The notes beneath the pieces were generated by a model that had not been told where the DNA came from, searched no databases, and saw only the letters and a list, made by a program, of their open reading frames with translations. The position numbers and the translations under genes were made by a program. From Pseudomonadota bacterium (GTDB lineage Bacteria; Pseudomonadota; Gammaproteobacteria; Steroidobacterales; Steroidobacteraceae): a stretch of 64,000 nt of DNA. The first letter of the stretch is position 1. Every line of letters starts with the position of its first letter. The stretch spans positions 689,867 through 753,866 of the forward strand of contig JADIYJ010000027.1 of assembly GCA_016705325.1 (NCBI GenBank), given 5' to 3'. Below are positions 61,104 to 64,000 of the stretch, piece by piece.

Positions 61104-63100
61104 ATGACCGTATTTCGTGACCGGCGCGACCGGGTTCATCGGCCGTTATCTCGTCCAATCGCTTTGCAGAAGGGCAAAGGCACGATCTACGTGCTGGTCC
61201 GCGCAAGTCGATCGGCAAGCTCGACGAGCTGCGCGATTCTGGGGGCAAGGACAGTCTCAAGCGCGTGGTCCCGGTGAAGGGCGACCTCGGCCAGGCGAAA
61301 CTCGGCGTCGGCAAGGCCGACCTCGCCAGGCTCAAGGGCAAGGTCAAGCACTTCTACCACCTCGGCGCGGTCTACGACCTTGAAGCCAGCGCCGACGCCA
61401 TGGAAAAGGCCAACATCGCCGGCACGCAGGGCGCGCTGGCGTTTGCCGAGGCCGTCAGGCGGGTTGCTTCCATCTCGTCAGTTCGATCGCGGCCGCCGGC
61501 CTGTACCGCGGCACGTTCACGGAGGACATGTTCGAGGAAGCCGGGAAGAGCTCGACCATCCGTATCACCGCACCAAGCACGACTCGAGGCGATGGTGCGC
61601 GCGAACGGACGGATCCCCTGGCGCGTGTATCGGCCGGGCATGGTCGTCGGGCATTCGCAGACGGGATTCATCGACAAGATCGACGGCCCGTACTACTTCT
61701 TCAAGGCCCTGCAGAAACTGCGCGAGTCCTGGCCGCGGTGGATTCCCGCTGGTCGGCATCGAGGGCGGTTACATCAACGTCGTGCCGGTGGACTACGTGG
61801 TCGACGCGCTGGTGCACCTCTCGCACCAGCCGAAGCTCGACGGCCGCTGCTTCCACCTCACCGATCCCAAGGCGCGCCGCGTCGGCGAGATGCTCAACGT
61901 CTTCGCGCGCGGCCCACGCGCCGGAGATGGCGTTCCGCCTCGACCCGAAGATGTTCGCGATGGTCCCCGAGCCGGTGACGCAGTCGGTCGAGCGCAGCAA
62001 GCCGATCCAGAACGTGTTCAACCAGCTGCTGCGCGACCTGCAGGTGCCGCGTTCGGTGCTGCAGTTCGTGAACTACCCGACGCGCTTCGAGTCGACCGCG
62101 ACGCAGAAGATCCTCGACAAGGCCAAGATCCGCGTGCCGCCGCTCGAGGACTACGCTGGCGCCTGTGGACTACTGGGAGCGCCACCTCGACCCGGACCTC
62201 TCGATCGACCGCAGCCTCAGGGGCGCGGTGAAGGGCAAGGTGGTCGTGATCACGGGCGGATCGTCGGGCATCGGCGAGGCCGCGGCCATCCGCGTTGCCG
62301 AAGCCGGCGGCAAGGTGGTGGTGGTCGCGCGCGACGAGGAGAAGCTCGCCGACGTGCGCAAGAAGATCACCGACGGCGGCGGCTTCGTGAAGACGTACTC
62401 GTGCGACATCACGGACCTCGCGGCCAACGACAAGCTCGCCAAGGACATCCTCAAGGAATTCGGCCACGTCGACGTGCTGGTGAACAATGCCGGCCGCTCG
62501 ATCCGCCGCTCGCTCGCGCTGTCGTACGACCGCTTCCACGACTTCGAACGCACGATGGCGCTGAACTACTTTGCGTGCGTGCGGCTGACGATGAACCTGC
62601 TGCCGTCGATGACGGCGCGCAAGAACGGCCACGTCATCAACGTGTCGTCGATCGGCGTGCTGACCAACGCGCCGCGGTTCTCGGCATACGTGGCCTCGAA
62701 GGCCGCGCTCGAGTCGTTCGCGCGCTGCGCCGCGTCCGAGTTCCACGACGAGAACGTGCACTTCACGATCATCAACATGCCGCTGGTGCGGACGCCGATG
62801 ATCGCGCCGACCAAGCTGTACGAGGAGATGCCCACGGTCATTTCGCCGGAAGAGGCCGCGGACATGATCGCCGACGCAATCATCCGCAAGCCGCAGCGCA
62901 TCGCGACGCGGCTCGGCGTGGTCGCCGAGATCATGCATCTGGTCATGCCGAAGATGTCCGAGGTGGTCATGAATTCGGCGTACCGTATGTTCCCGGACTC
63001 GGCCGCGGCGCAGGGCAAGGCGAAGGCGAGGAGCAGCGACCGCCCACCGCGAAGCGATGGTCTTTCGCGTCCTGATGCGGGGGCATTCACTGGTAAATAA
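61104..63100 (+). CDS. Two-domain fatty acyl-CoA/ACP reductase (Marinobacter FAR type), frameshifted at the start
   Basis: From ATG 61104 (GGGGG at 61091-61095). One base off, the frame reads YFVTGATGFIGRYL, the NAD(P)-binding start of an extended SDR. Then KVKHFYHLGAVYDLEA, PYHRTKHDSE (Y-x-x-x-K) and GYINVVPVDYVVDALVHLS. From ~62160 a second classical SDR domain is unbroken: GKVVVITGGSSGIGEAA, VDVLVNNAGRSIRRSL, NVSSIGVLTNAPRFSAYVAS with Y-x-x-x-K. Total ~660 residues. This domain pair is that of the Marinobacter enzyme that reduces acyl-CoA to fatty alcohol in one polypeptide. At least four frame changes in the first domain. Confidence 0.82.
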
Positions 63101-63610
63101 ACGGGTGGCCGTGGCATTTCCGCGGCTGCGTCGGTGGCCAGGCTACCCCTGCCGGGCGCCGGGTGAGTCCGTGCCACCTGGATGGGTGATGCGGACCTGT
63201 GACGCAGCGCGTTAAATGGCCGCATCGGATGGTCATTCCCGTGCGAATCCTGCCTCAAATGGAGCTTCCGCACGGCGCTGGACGCGGGCAAGCTCACGTG
63301 CCATGGACCCGCAGCGTGAGGATGCGCTGCCCGTTGTGAGCGAATCGAACCCGTGGAAGACGCAATGAAAATCGCCTTGATCGCCTTGTTACCGCTCGCG
63401 GTGCTGGGTTTTGTCGCCTTGCCGCGCCGGCGTGCCGCCGTGCGTGAAGCCGAAGCTGCCGCGCGGATCCGCTCCCGGTCTGCTCCGCAACAGGCCCTGC
63501 CGGCCGTCCGAGCAACGTCATGGGCGTGACCGCCTTCGCAGACGATCGCGCCACTGCACCCCGGATCGCGTGACGACGAAGACGTCGACGACCGTTGAGC
63601 CGTGCCGGCG
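63101..63610. other. Interval with at most one tiny frame
   Basis: Convergent gap after the reductase gene. ATG 63365 opens a 54-residue frame ending at TGA 63527-63529. It starts MKIALIALLPLAVLGFVALP followed by RRRAAVREAE, like a small membrane-anchored peptide, but nothing else supports it. No tRNA, repeat array or strong terminator is seen. Confidence 0.35.
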
Positions 63611-64000
63611 TCACCCTGACGACAGGTGACGCAGAATTCCTGCAGAAGTCTCCCAGTTGCGGCCGTCGAAGGGCTCGACCGCCAGGGCCGTGATGGTGCC
63701 CGCGTCGAGGCAGCGTGCGTTGACGCTGAAGCCGTCGGAGTTCGAAGCGGCACATAGAACGACTTGACTCCTGCACCGGCGACAGAACAGATGGCGCGCC
63801 ACGCCGGTATTGAAGGTGTATTCGGTGAGCGCGTCGGCGCCGGCCAGCAGGCGAAAACGGGAACCCGGCACGATGAGATGCTGGAATCCCGACATCGCGC
63901 AGATCGAGCAGTTGCAGTCGTGCACGAGCAGGCGGGCGGGAGCGTCGACTCAAGCGGACGGCGCCGCAATGGCAGCCACCGCGGTGGTGACGAGTTCGGG
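63611..64000 (-). CDS. GFA-family protein (glutathione-dependent formaldehyde-activating/CENP-V fold), partial
   Basis: Runs off the right end of the window. On the minus strand: HHRGGCHCGAVR (first zinc C-x-C), a frame change, then HDCNCSICAMSGFQHLIVPG, RLLAGADALTEYTFNTGVAR, HLFCRRC, FSVNARCLDAGTITALAVEP and FDGRNWE. Two compensating one-base shifts surround the GVKSFYVP stretch after HLFCRRC. Zinc-binding Mss4-like fold; substrate uncertain despite the family name. The start lies beyond base 64000. Confidence 0.8.

Overview
The window reads as one chromosomal stretch of a high-GC gammaproteobacterium. The order ponA / pilMNOPQ / aroK / aroB / dgt / pyrF / hemE, with gltA, rpmE, hemW, rdgB, rph and yicC nearby, resembles Xanthomonadales/Nevskiales-type gammaproteobacteria; that placement is inference from gene order and protein style only.

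Layout. (1) 1-4.5 kb: the 3' end of a hipA-like kinase gene, a TPR-repeat lipoprotein and two secreted proteins ending in VPLPA-CTERM sorting tails. (2) 4.6-12.9 kb: an accessory zone crowded with toxin-antitoxin material. It holds a deleted TumE-like toxin with an intact antitoxin, an in-frame higB'-'higA fossil split by an IS1634-like element, a truncated hicA, an intact brnTA pair, a zeta-toxin/Phd-type pair and a DUF4143 ATPase behind two palindromic operators. (3) 12.9-22.3 kb: housekeeping genes (yicC, a PP2C phosphatase, rph, rdgB, hemW, rpmE, an M48 protease with an in-frame stop, gltA), interrupted by a decayed IS4-type element that landed inside a purine/pyrimidine inverted repeat. 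(4) 22.3-24.0 kb: a host-attachment-family gene bracketed by inverted clusters of a ~55-bp repeat, then a nucleotidyltransferase. (5) 24.0-37.5 kb: penicillin-binding protein 1A divergent from the type IV pilus assembly operon, then aroK-aroB-dgt-pyrF-hemE and ppa. (6) 37.6-40.4 kb: minus-strand GIY-YIG, DUF885, unknown and TauE/SafE genes. (7) 40.5-48.6 kb: the potassium-responsive kdpFABCDE operon, led by an extra 30-residue membrane peptide. (8) 48.5-55.4 kb: yaeQ, vapBC, an internally deleted fadD, tesA and a ybbA-ybbP-like ABC transporter. (9) 55.4-63.1 kb: a nucleotidyltransferase, two unrecognised genes, a patatin, a phasin, a wax ester synthase (WS/DGAT) and, divergently, a two-domain fatty acyl reductase. 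The last group looks like a wax-ester/neutral-lipid storage locus. (10) 63.6 kb to the end: a partial GFA-family gene.

Sequence quality. From 44.7 kb onward nearly every longer gene is broken by one-base frameshifts while its protein sequence stays well conserved across the breaks. Between 16 and 44.7 kb only the M48 gene is interrupted. This contrast points to base-level errors in the last third rather than wholesale gene decay, although real pseudogenes cannot be excluded. Genes affected are annotated over their full reconstructed span and the breaks are noted.
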